5,005 bases of DNA. Origin: an uncultured Bacteroidota bacterium. GTDB taxonomy: Bacteria > Bacteroidota > Bacteroidia > Chitinophagales > Chitinophagaceae. The stretch covers positions 1 through 5,005 of the forward strand of contig CAMLGP010000288.1 of the NCBI GenBank assembly GCA_946479535.1, in the 5' to 3' direction. The translations under genes were made by a program, and so were the position numbers. This document shows positions 1 through 5,005 of this stretch, one piece after another. Within the stretch, counting starts at the first letter, position 1. Each line of letters starts with the position of its first letter. The notes beneath the pieces were generated by a model. That model made no database searches and was not told the DNA's origin. It saw nothing but the letters and a program-made list of their open reading frames with translations.

Positions 1-192
1 ATCGGCAGCAAAATCGTGTCCTGAAAAAGTGTATTGCGTTACATTGGCATTACCGGCAATACCTGTTGGGCCCTGTGGGCCAGCGGGACCCTGCGGGCCT
101 GCCGGACCGGCAGAACCAGCATCTCCTTTTTTACAGGAGGGAAGAGTAATGAACAGTGAAAATAACATAGTTAGCACGATTAAATGTTTCAT
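1..192 (-). CDS. Collagen-like (Gly-X-Y) lipoprotein, N-terminal part; runs off the left edge
   Basis: This is the first 64 codons of a gene whose 3' end lies outside the window. It starts at ATG 192-190 and has no stop up to base 1. Residues 1-19 are a lipoprotein signal peptide with basic n-region MKH, a hydrophobic core and lipobox LPSC, so Cys20 would be lipidated after signal peptidase II cleavage. The mature end begins CKKGD and goes straight into nine Gly-X-Y triplets (residues 23-49), followed by NANVTQYTFSGHDFAAD, which opens a new, non-repetitive domain. This layout is familiar from short surface lipoproteins of Bacteroidota, mostly annotated as collagen-like or hypothetical; their function is unknown to me. 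Outer-membrane location is inferred from the lipobox. There is no Shine-Dalgarno sequence, only an A-rich leader (CAAAATAAG), as is usual in this phylum. A promoter-like element and a LytTR-type repeat pair lie upstream, which suggests control by the neighbouring regulator. Confidence 0.85.
   Translation of the reverse strand, partial: MKHLIVLTMLFSLFITLPSCKKGDAGSAGPAGPQGPAGPQGPTGIAGNANVTQYTFSGHDFAAD
46..126 (-). repeat. Nine Gly-X-Y codon triplets (collagen-like repeat)
   Basis: Residues 23-49 of the lipoprotein read as nine consecutive Gly-X-Y triplets: GDA, GSA, GPA, GPQ, GPA, GPQ, GPT, GIA, GNA. At DNA level the middle part is a 9-bp GGNCCNnnn repeat, with a looser 18-bp period over the GPQ-GPA / GPQ-GPT units. 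Because GGN CCN reads as Gly-Pro on both strands, the opposite strand also looks collagen-like; only the minus-strand frame has a signal peptide and lipobox. Such tracts are prone to gain or loss of triplets. Confidence 0.85.
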
Positions 193-277
193 AGTACTTA
201 TTTTGATGATGGCTGAAACTATATAATGGTGCAGAAAATCGGGGAAGAATTCAATGAGCGGAGAGATCCTATCTATA

Positions 278-305
278 GAAAGATAATTGATCTTTTACTA
301 TTCAA
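278..305 (-). promoter_or_regulatory. Putative Bacteroidota-type promoter for the lipoprotein gene
   Basis: On the minus strand TTG (305-303) is followed after 17 bases by TATCTTTC (285-278). This fits the primary sigma-factor pattern known in Bacteroidota (TTG, then TAnnTTTG) except for the last base, C instead of G. It would give a leader of roughly 80 bases before ATG 192. The TTG is also part of the downstream LytTR-like box, so regulator and polymerase sites would abut or overlap. It is read by eye and has not been scored against background. Confidence 0.4.
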
Positions 306-330
306 TGTAACCAGACGGAATTTCAACGAA
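301..330 (-). promoter_or_regulatory. Putative LytTR-regulator binding site (direct-repeat pair) upstream of the lipoprotein gene
   Basis: Two 9-bp direct repeats lie on the minus strand, TTCGTTGAA (330-322) and TACATTGAA (309-301), separated by 12 bases, so the repeat period is exactly 21 bp. The published consensus for LytTR-family regulators is [TA][AC][CA]GTTN[AG][TG] repeated with a 12-13 bp spacer; each half here matches at 7 of 9 positions by my count. The downstream half is embedded in CTGGTTACATTGAATA (314-299), which recurs with one mismatch upstream of the kinase operon. A further CATTGAAT (256-249) lies nearer the gene. The likely binder is the response regulator encoded next door at 359-1099; this is inference. 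Confidence 0.5.
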
Positions 331-358
331 TGGAACATGGGAAACATCAACAAGGACA

Positions 359-1099
359 TCACTTTGAAATAATCTTGCCACTTGCTACGATTTCTACAAA
401 TGCATCACGTTCATTGCGACTAATTGGCAATTCATATTTATCAATTTTAACTGTAAACCCCTCAATACTGGAGATGGCCTTTATACAAACGATATAGGAG
501 CGATGAATTCGATAGAATTTTCCTTTGGGTAGTTTTTCTTCCAGACCAGATAGTGTGTGATAGGTAATTACCGCCCTATCCCCCATCACGATCTTAACAT
601 ATTCTTTTAATGCTTCAACAAATAATATATCATTCAGGAATATTTTGACAAGCCCGCCTTCCGCTTTCACAAAGAAAAAATCATCCCCAATTTCCTCCTG
701 GTCAGCTGATACCTTATTTTCAGTAGCCTGCTGCGCAGGCCTTAAAAATTTCCAGGCCTTGTTAACTGCCAGCAGGAATCGCTCAATGGCTACAGGTTTC
801 AGCAAATAATCAATGGCATTGGCATCAAAACCTTCGAGTGCATGTTCCCGGTAAGCCGTAGTAAATATTATTGCAGGAGGACTGGGCATTGCTTTGAGCA
901 ACTGGAAACCTGATAACCCTGGCATATTGATATCCAGGAAAAGTAATTCCACAGGCGTGACGGTCATCCCCTTTATTGCTTCCTTGGCATTTTTATAGCT
1001 GCCAGCCAGCTGCAGGCGATCATCCTGACTGACAAACTCTGCCACAATATCCCGGGCAATCGGTTCGTCATCAATAATGGCACAGGCGATTGTTTTCAT
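359..1099 (-). CDS. LytTR-family two-component response regulator
   Basis: This is a 246-residue DNA-binding response regulator of the AlgR/AgrA/LytR class. The receiver domain covers about residues 3-120. It has the acidic pair Asp10-Asp11, the phospho-accepting Asp56 in LLFLDINMPG, Thr80 in IIFTTAY, and Lys101-Pro102 in YLLKPV, so every residue needed for phosphorylation is present. A short variable linker (about 121-138) leads to a LytTR DNA-binding domain (about 139-240) with the typical segments DILFVEALKEYVKI, FYRIHRSYIV and ISR. The length is normal for the family. It starts 16 bases after the stop of the intact kinase gene and must be cotranscribed with it. The leader is A-rich (GAAGAAATAAATACAAC) without a Shine-Dalgarno sequence. 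The phosphodonor is most likely the intact kinase at 1116-2198. Candidate targets are the repeat pairs at 301-330 and 3311-3340. The family call is firm; the regulon is inference. Confidence 0.95.
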   Translation of the reverse strand: MKTIACAIIDDEPIARDIVAEFVSQDDRLQLAGSYKNAKEAIKGMTVTPVELLFLDINMPGLSGFQLLKAMPSPPAIIFTTAYREHALEGFDANAIDYLLKPVAIERFLLAVNKAWKFLRPAQQATENKVSADQEEIGDDFFFVKAEGGLVKIFLNDILFVEALKEYVKIVMGDRAVITYHTLSGLEEKLPKGKFYRIHRSYIVCIKAISSIEGFTVKIDKYELPISRNERDAFVEIVASGKIISK

Positions 1100-1115
1100 G
1101 GTTGTATTTATTTCT

Positions 1116-2198
1116 TCAGGTTAAATCAAGTTTAAGTTTCACGGAAAACATTCCATCTTCACGATCCATCTCCATTGCATATTTTCCTTCATACTGCAAA
1201 TTCAGGTGGTGCCGTACACTGGTGATCCCGATGCCTTCAACGGATAATGGAGAATAATAACTGTTGTCTACTGAAAAACTGAGATTACTATCCATTATTT
1301 TAAGCTTAACCTTCATCCAGTTTTGTTCAGATTTTTCTTTCATTCCGTGCTTAAAGGCATTCTCCACAAACTGGATCAGCATGAGAGGAAGAATAGTTTG
1401 TCTGTTAGCTTTTCCTTCCACCTGCATATCTATTACTGTATCCTCTTCATACCGGAGCTTTTCAAGGGCAATATAACTTTGCAGAAAGTCGATCTCTTTC
1501 TGAAGACTAACCCGCTGCTGGTTGCATTCCACAATTACATAATGCATGATATTGGAAAGCTGTTGCAAAGCCCCTGACAGTTTATTATTATTGCTCCTTG
1601 CCAACCCATAAAGATTATTCAAAGTATTGAAATAAAAATGAGGGCTGAGTTGCTGTTTCAACAGGTTAAGCTGAAGATCTTTATTGATCACTGCCAGTTC
1701 AATGCGATGCTTTTCACTGGTCCTGTAATCATAATAGAATTTCATGGCATAAAATGCAGTCACTTTTAAAACATATTTACCAACATCAAACCAGGAAAAA
1801 TAGATCAGTTCAGTTAGGGTACTATGAAATGTGGCGTTGTGGAGCAGCCATTCCGGGCCGAATTTTTGAACTGCATAGTTCAGCCATATCCAAACAGCAT
1901 AATGAAGGAGAAAAACCACAATATTCAGTCCAATGACCACTAACCTGTTCCTGCCATAAAAACTGTTCAACGCATACCAGACCAGTCCGGTAAGTACCAG
2001 ATTAACCAGTGCCTGGAAAATATAATAAACCACCGGCTGTGCGCAATCGGTGCACCGGTTATAATAGTTCACATAATTAAGTACCCAATACAATATTTCC
2101 GCAATTGCATAAACACAAAAAGCCATTATCCAGAAGCGCTCAATATAAAAACGCCTCCGGTAATTCTGCATTGACCGTATGTAATTATTCGTCTTCAC
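1116..2198 (-). CDS. LytS-type sensor histidine kinase, intact
   Basis: This is a membrane sensor kinase of the His_kinase/LytS family (PF06580 type). Using GTG 2198 as residue 1, four hydrophobic helices lie near 22-44, 55-78, 86-110 and 130-155. A coiled coil (about 160-183) leads into the H-box LSPHFYFNTLNN with phospho-accepting His187. The N-box is FVENAFKHG (Asn280, His284). The nucleotide-binding end has VDNS (310-313) and the glycine motif GIGITSVRHHL (322-332). All catalytic elements are present. The first predicted extracytoplasmic loop carries a Cys49-x-x-Cys52 pair. The GTG start overlaps the upstream pseudokinase gene by 14 bp. An in-frame ATG at 2171-2169 (residue 10) would give 351 residues and a 13-base gap, and is about equally likely or slightly preferable because GTG starts are rare in this phylum and neither start has a Shine-Dalgarno sequence. 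It presumably phosphorylates the LytTR regulator 16 bp downstream. Confidence 0.93.
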   Translation of the reverse strand: MKTNNYIRSMQNYRRRFYIERFWIMAFCVYAIAEILYWVLNYVNYYNRCTDCAQPVVYYIFQALVNLVLTGLVWYALNSFYGRNRLVVIGLNIVVFLLHYAVWIWLNYAVQKFGPEWLLHNATFHSTLTELIYFSWFDVGKYVLKVTAFYAMKFYYDYRTSEKHRIELAVINKDLQLNLLKQQLSPHFYFNTLNNLYGLARSNNNKLSGALQQLSNIMHYVIVECNQQRVSLQKEIDFLQSYIALEKLRYEEDTVIDMQVEGKANRQTILPLMLIQFVENAFKHGMKEKSEQNWMKVKLKIMDSNLSFSVDNSYYSPLSVEGIGITSVRHHLNLQYEGKYAMEMDREDGMFSVKLKLDLT

Positions 2199-3255
2199 TT
2201 AACCGTACGTTGAGTTCAAAGAAATTTTTATTGGATGAAAGACGATAAGTAAACCTGTCTTCATAAAATTCTCTAAAGCGGCGATATAACAGATCTTCAT
2301 TACTCTGGCCAAAGAATGGATGGTCATTCCTGTTAAGATCGCCCTGAATTATAAAGGACATATTATTCCCAGAAAACTGAAGCTGCATGTCATAGCTGGA
2401 ATATTCGGAAAAATTCTCTGCAGCAATCCTGTCAATAAAACCAGCCAGTAATAAAGGCGGCACCCTTAACCTGTCAGTTGAGCCTTCGGATCTCAAAGTA
2501 AAATGAGCTGTATGGCCCGGTTGCTGATTAATCAATTGAACATATCCGTCCAGAAAATGTATCTCCCGGGATACATCAATCATTTTTTCCTTGGCTTCAT
2601 AGATCACATATTCCATCACCTTTGCCAATTGTAAAATGGGCCGGGTGCAGCTGGCAGGGCTTTGGGAAGACAATTCCAGTAAATGGTCAATAGTTTTGAA
2701 ATAGAATGCCGGATTTAAATGCCATTTCAGCAATTTTAACTGCAGGTCTTTATTGGCCACTGCCAGTTCCAGCCGCTGCTGTTCTTCCTGTCTGTAGTGA
2801 TACAGGTAATTCGCAAGGAAAAACCATGATAACCGGAATGTATGCTTGATCATTTGATAAGGAAGCAGGTCAGCGGCTGCATCCACAGGAGTTATTATAC
2901 GTTCTGAAGGGCTACGAATAGTCTGCTGCAATCCCTGGTGCAGATACTGAATGATATCCTGAACAGGTCCAAACCAGAACACACTATAGATAATAAAGAA
3001 GGCAAGATTTACAACAACCTGGCTTACCACCTTTCTTTTATAGACCGACCAGGCTACCCACCAGATGGGCCAAATGAGTAGACATTGAAACAGCCACATT
3101 AGACCATGAAACTCAAGATTGCTGATGGGTCTTTTGCCATATTCATTAAGCAGGTAATTATATAATAACTGGATACAGGCTTCAAATAAAGCATAAAAGC
3201 CAAAAACTTTTAACCAGTATTTGGCCTGTGGACGGTTATGGAAGGGCCAGGTCAT
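2185..3255 (-). CDS. Degenerate LytS-type histidine kinase (putative pseudokinase)
   Basis: This 356-residue membrane protein is homologous to the next gene but lacks the kinase catalytic residues. Hydrophobic helices lie near 13-35, 50-71, 78-96 and about 134-151. The coiled coil ELAVANKDLQLKLLK (163-177) is nearly identical to ELAVINKDLQLNLLK of the partner. The H-box reads HLNPAFYFKT, with Ala183 (GCA, 2709-2707) where the partner has His187, and Lys187 where it has Asn191. The N-box FVEN becomes FIDR (273-276), and the glycine motif is missing. His to Ala needs two base changes, so one sequencing error cannot explain it. The frame is open over normal family length with no frameshift, which argues for selection as a protein rather than decay. 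It is the first gene of the operon, with a 14-bp overlap or 13-bp gap to the kinase. A role as sensor subunit or allosteric partner in a heterodimer is inference. Confidence 0.9.
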   Translation of the reverse strand: MTWPFHNRPQAKYWLKVFGFYALFEACIQLLYNYLLNEYGKRPISNLEFHGLMWLFQCLLIWPIWWVAWSVYKRKVVSQVVVNLAFFIIYSVFWFGPVQDIIQYLHQGLQQTIRSPSERIITPVDAAADLLPYQMIKHTFRLSWFFLANYLYHYRQEEQQRLELAVANKDLQLKLLKWHLNPAFYFKTIDHLLELSSQSPASCTRPILQLAKVMEYVIYEAKEKMIDVSREIHFLDGYVQLINQQPGHTAHFTLRSEGSTDRLRVPPLLLAGFIDRIAAENFSEYSSYDMQLQFSGNNMSFIIQGDLNRNDHPFFGQSNEDLLYRRFREFYEDRFTYRLSSNKNFFELNVRLSEDE

Positions 3256-3264
3256 ATAGGCATA

Positions 3265-3295
3265 TAAAGTTACCCCGGGCAGGGCACTTCATCAG
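3265..3295 (-). promoter_or_regulatory. Weak promoter-like element before the kinase operon
   Basis: On the minus strand CTG (3295-3293) and TAACTTTA (3272-3265) are separated by 20 bases, resembling the Bacteroidota TTG / TAnnTTTG pattern with one mismatch in each element. The -7 element is only 9 bases from ATG 3255, which would give an extremely short or leaderless transcript. The repeat pair at 3311-3340 ends about 38 bases upstream of the -7 element. I see no better promoter in the 110-bp gap, so this is a tentative placement. Confidence 0.25.
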
Positions 3296-3310
3296 CCTGT
3301 TCCTTAAATT

Positions 3311-3340
3311 TTCAACGGAATGCCAATAATATTCAATGGA
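3311..3340 (-). promoter_or_regulatory. Putative LytTR-regulator binding site (direct-repeat pair) upstream of the kinase operon
   Basis: Two 9-bp direct repeats lie on the minus strand, TCCATTGAA (3340-3332) and TCCGTTGAA (3319-3311), with a 12-base spacer and an exact 21-bp period. The similarity extends to 13 bases (TTCC[A/G]TTGAA[T/A]AT, 11 of 13 identical between halves). The downstream half matches the LytTR consensus [TA][AC][CA]GTTN[AG][TG] at 8 of 9 positions and the upstream half at 7 of 9. The site ends 55 bases before the pseudokinase start codon, in the only gap of the operon large enough for a promoter. The simplest reading is autoregulation by the operon's own LytTR regulator, by inference. 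Confidence 0.55.
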
Positions 3341-3365
3341 ACCAGCTTCTACTTAATTAAAAGGA

Positions 3366-4262
3366 TTATTCCACATTTACCTGTTTGCGGATCACAGCAC
3401 CTTCCCTGGCCTCTGGCAAAAACTGGCGCTCCCTGAGAAGGTAGCCATTTCCTTTTTCACAGAAATGAACTTTGAGATTTTCTATGCTGATGGGATTGCC
3501 ATCTGGTATATCGGCAATATTGCAATGTTTGATATCATAGCCATCAATGATCACTACCAGCCCGCTGCCAATTGCTTCCCATTTATTTCCATTTTCTGTG
3601 ATCAGCATCCCGGTATCTTCACCCAAACCAATTCCAATACATTGAGGATTGGTAGCAACGGCCTGTGCGAGGCGACCAAAACGCCCACGTTTTTCAAAAT
3701 GAGAATCGATGATAACATCATCAATAAACCCGAGTCCTGTTGTGATCTTGACTTCACCTTTCAGGTGGGCGCGCATGGCATTACCTTCATAGATCATGGT
3801 ATTGCTCATAGCCATTGCACCCGCACTTGTACCAGCCACCATGAATTTTTCAGATTCATATCGCTGCAGCATAATGCGCAGCAATTCTGTTCCGCCAAAT
3901 ATGGAGCCTAAACGTAATTGATTGCCTCCACTGAACATAATACCGTCACAACGCTGGATGCGCTGAATATAGGCAGGGTTGGTAGCATCACGGCGATTGC
4001 GGATATGCATCAGATCCACATTTGTACATCCAACCTTGCCAAATGCATTCAGATAATTCTCCCCTACTTCATACGGGATCATGGAAGCGGTGGTGATAAT
4101 TTCTATACGGGATGATGGGCCTCCAGCCTGTTCTACTACCTGGCGTAAAATGCCCAGCTCGAAAAAATTGAGATTACTGCGGTGTATCTCGCCAATCTCA
4201 AGATCAGTGCCCTTATCTTCGGCACCGCCGATGGCGATCAGTTTTCCCGTAGGATGCTTCAT
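3366..4262 (-). CDS. cphB: Cyanophycinase (peptidase family S51)
   Basis: This 298-residue protein is a full-length cyanophycinase, a serine exopeptidase that cuts the Asp backbone polymer cyanophycin into beta-Asp-Arg dipeptides. The nucleophile is Ser146 in AGTSAGAM (143-150). Other family landmarks are IGGAED (11-16), FSGGNQLRL (110-118) with Gln115, DSHFEKRGRFGRL (186-198) and GLGEDTGML (212-220). Compared from memory with the Synechocystis enzyme (Ser132, Gln101, Asp172, Gln173, His174, Arg178, Arg180, Arg183), every position fits a constant offset of 14, giving Ser146, Gln115, Asp186, Ser187, His188, Arg192, Arg194 and Arg197. The only change is Gln173 to Ser187. There is no signal peptide, so it is probably cytoplasmic. 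No cyanophycin synthetase is visible in the window, so the polymer could be made elsewhere in the genome or taken up as peptides. It starts 53 bp after the permease stop and has a good promoter-like element of its own. Confidence 0.93.
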   Translation of the reverse strand: MKHPTGKLIAIGGAEDKGTDLEIGEIHRSNLNFFELGILRQVVEQAGGPSSRIEIITTASMIPYEVGENYLNAFGKVGCTNVDLMHIRNRRDATNPAYIQRIQRCDGIMFSGGNQLRLGSIFGGTELLRIMLQRYESEKFMVAGTSAGAMAMSNTMIYEGNAMRAHLKGEVKITTGLGFIDDVIIDSHFEKRGRFGRLAQAVATNPQCIGIGLGEDTGMLITENGNKWEAIGSGLVVIIDGYDIKHCNIADIPDGNPISIENLKVHFCEKGNGYLLRERQFLPEAREGAVIRKQVNVE

Positions 4263-4283
4263 TCATTGGGATTTATGTATCTG

Positions 4284-4314
4284 CAAAAATAACTCAAAAG
4301 AGGTTTAATTCTAA
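4284..4314 (-). promoter_or_regulatory. Putative Bacteroidota-type promoter for cyanophycinase
   Basis: On the minus strand TATTTTTG (4291-4284) is an exact match to the Bacteroidota -7 pattern TAnnTTTG. Twenty bases upstream is TTA (4314-4312), within TTTAG, in place of TTG. The -7 element lies 21 bases before ATG 4262, giving a short leader of about 15 bases. The upstream element nearly touches the permease stop codon (4318-4316). This suggests that cyanophycinase can be transcribed separately from the permease. It is read by eye and not scored. Confidence 0.4.
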
Positions 4315-4315
4315 A

Positions 4316-5005
4316 TTATAGGGCCTCCTTTCTTCTGAGTGCCTGCATGATAAGATAAACAATCAGACCCAACAACGCTATTGCTGTTCCCCATATTGCA
4401 AACCATCCGGTTTTATAAAAAAGAAAGAGCCAGATGGCAACAGACAGGATCACTGGTAAAGGATAGAGCCACATCCGGAAAGGCAGCTGGATACTCCCTG
4501 TTCGTTTACGAAGAAAGACAACTCCCATTGCCTGCCCTATAAACTGGATAAGAATGCGCATGGCCAGTATGGCAGTAATAACATCACTTAGCCGCATGAA
4601 TAGGCTAAACAAAAAACCTGTGGCACATAACACCATCAGCGAGATATAGGGAAAGTTTTTAACTGGATGGAGCCTCGCAAATATTTTAAAGAAATTTCCA
4701 TCCACAGCTGCAGCATAAGGAACTCTTGAGTAGCCCAGCACTACTGCAAACAGGGAAGACATGGCAATGCAAAGAATTAGTATTGTAACAATAATACCGG
4801 CCCGCCTTCCATGTACCTGTTCCATAAAAGAGCTTACGATATATTTATCATCTGCTTTTACCGAATGCCAGTCAACAACTCCCATTACGCTTATATTCAT
4901 CAATAGATACAGCACAGAGATCCCGGCAATAGAAATAAATATACTACGTGGAATATTCCTATCTGGATTGCGTATCTCCCCTCCCAGGTGGCAAACATTA
5001 TAATA
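4316..5005 (-). CDS. APC-family amino-acid permease, C-terminal half; runs off the right edge
   Basis: The 229 residues before the stop are the second half of a 12-helix amino acid/polyamine/organocation (APC) transporter. The window begins inside the conserved loop YYNVCHLGGEIRNPDRNIPR, characteristic of APC permeases just before the seventh helix. This shows that the reading frame continues beyond base 5005 and that the GTG at 4915 is not the start. Six hydrophobic helices follow, near fragment residues 22-44, 71-91, 118-136, 142-163, 178-197 and 199-220, with the family motif YSRVPYAAAVDGNFF after the second. The C-terminus is short and basic (LRRKEAL). It would sit in the inner membrane and import or exchange amino acids; the substrate cannot be told from this half. 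Its position just upstream of cyanophycinase suggests a link to Asp/Arg or dipeptide use, but the gap and separate promoter make that only a possibility. Confidence 0.9.
   Translation of the reverse strand, partial: YYNVCHLGGEIRNPDRNIPRSIFISIAGISVLYLLMNISVMGVVDWHSVKADDKYIVSSFMEQVHGRRAGIIVTILILCIAMSSLFAVVLGYSRVPYAAAVDGNFFKIFARLHPVKNFPYISLMVLCATGFLFSLFMRLSDVITAILAMRILIQFIGQAMGVVFLRKRTGSIQLPFRMWLYPLPVILSVAIWLFLFYKTGWFAIWGTAIALLGLIVYLIMQALRRKEAL

Noticed and set aside
29..226. Plus-strand open frame with a collagen-like GPCGPAG tract
   Set aside because: GGN CCN codons read as Gly-Pro on both strands, so this is the mirror of the real minus-strand repeat. The plus-strand frame lacks a signal peptide, and the minus-strand frame has a lipobox and a typical continuation.
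272..285. Short inverted repeat TATCT / AGATA over the lipoprotein promoter region as an operator
   Set aside because: The arms are only 5 bp in AT-rich DNA, so it is not distinguishable from chance.
1264..1936. Plus-strand open frames at 1264-1476, 1323-1577 and 1754-1936
   Set aside because: All are antisense to the intact kinase gene, overlap one another in different frames and show no recognisable features.
2185..3255. Calling the first kinase a decayed pseudogene
   Set aside because: The frame is uninterrupted over the normal family length, the fold-determining parts are retained, and the catalytic changes are several independent substitutions rather than truncation, which fits a retained pseudokinase better.
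3276..3286. GC-rich CCCTGCCCGGGG as a terminator after cyanophycinase
   Set aside because: It contains the palindrome CCCGGG but has no loop and no T-run after it. I find no convincing intrinsic terminator in either intergenic gap.
3321..3338. Imperfect palindrome CCATTGAATATTATTGG between the kinase-operon repeats as an operator or hairpin
   Set aside because: Several mispairs, including in the centre; the direct-repeat reading with a 21-bp period explains the region better.
3465..3911. Plus-strand open frame of 148 codons opposite cyanophycinase, and the shorter ones at 3918-4115 and 4081-4308
   Set aside because: They lie fully antisense to a gene with all family motifs intact; their translations resemble no protein I know and are rich in Cys, His and Ile as expected of a shadow frame.
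4316..4915. Treating the GTG at 4915 as the start of a short 199-residue membrane protein
   Set aside because: The frame continues upstream to the window edge through the conserved APC loop (GGEIRNPDRNIPRS), so this is an internal Val of a larger permease.

Overview
The window looks like chromosomal DNA of a Bacteroidota bacterium, most likely of the Chitinophagaceae type. The reasons are moderate GC content, the absence of Shine-Dalgarno sequences before the genes, promoter-like elements of the TTG / TAnnTTTG kind, LytS/LytTR regulatory genes with short four-helix sensors, and a lipoprotein whose mature end starts with CKKGD and Gly-X-Y repeats. The genus is inference. All six genes lie on the minus strand, so the order of transcription runs from right to left.

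Layout from right to left: the C-terminal half of an APC-family amino-acid permease (4316-5005, running off the window); a complete cyanophycinase (3366-4262) with its own promoter-like element; a 110-bp gap holding two direct repeats; a tight three-gene operon of a degenerate LytS-type histidine kinase (2185-3255), an intact LytS-type histidine kinase (1116-2198) and a LytTR response regulator (359-1099); a 166-bp gap holding a second pair of the same direct repeats and a promoter-like element; and the 5' part of a collagen-like lipoprotein gene (1-192, running off the left edge).

The most interesting signal is regulatory. Upstream of the kinase operon and again upstream of the lipoprotein gene there is a pair of 9-bp direct repeats with a 12-bp spacer, giving an exact 21-bp period. 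The sequence resembles the binding consensus published for LytTR/AgrA-type regulators. The boxes of the two sites also resemble each other, with one 16-base segment matching at 15 positions. The simplest reading is that the LytTR regulator controls its own operon and the neighbouring surface lipoprotein. The second point of interest is that the first kinase gene has Ala in place of the phospho-accepting His and has lost its ATP-binding boxes, while keeping a full reading frame and strong similarity to its partner in the membrane-proximal coiled coil. This suggests a pseudokinase/kinase heterodimer that signals to one regulator.

The cyanophycinase and the permease form a separate metabolic pair, probably concerned with using beta-Asp-Arg polymer or related peptides and amino acids. 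I see no RNA genes, mobile elements, CRISPR arrays or convincing intrinsic terminators. No stretch above 300 bases lacks a gene.
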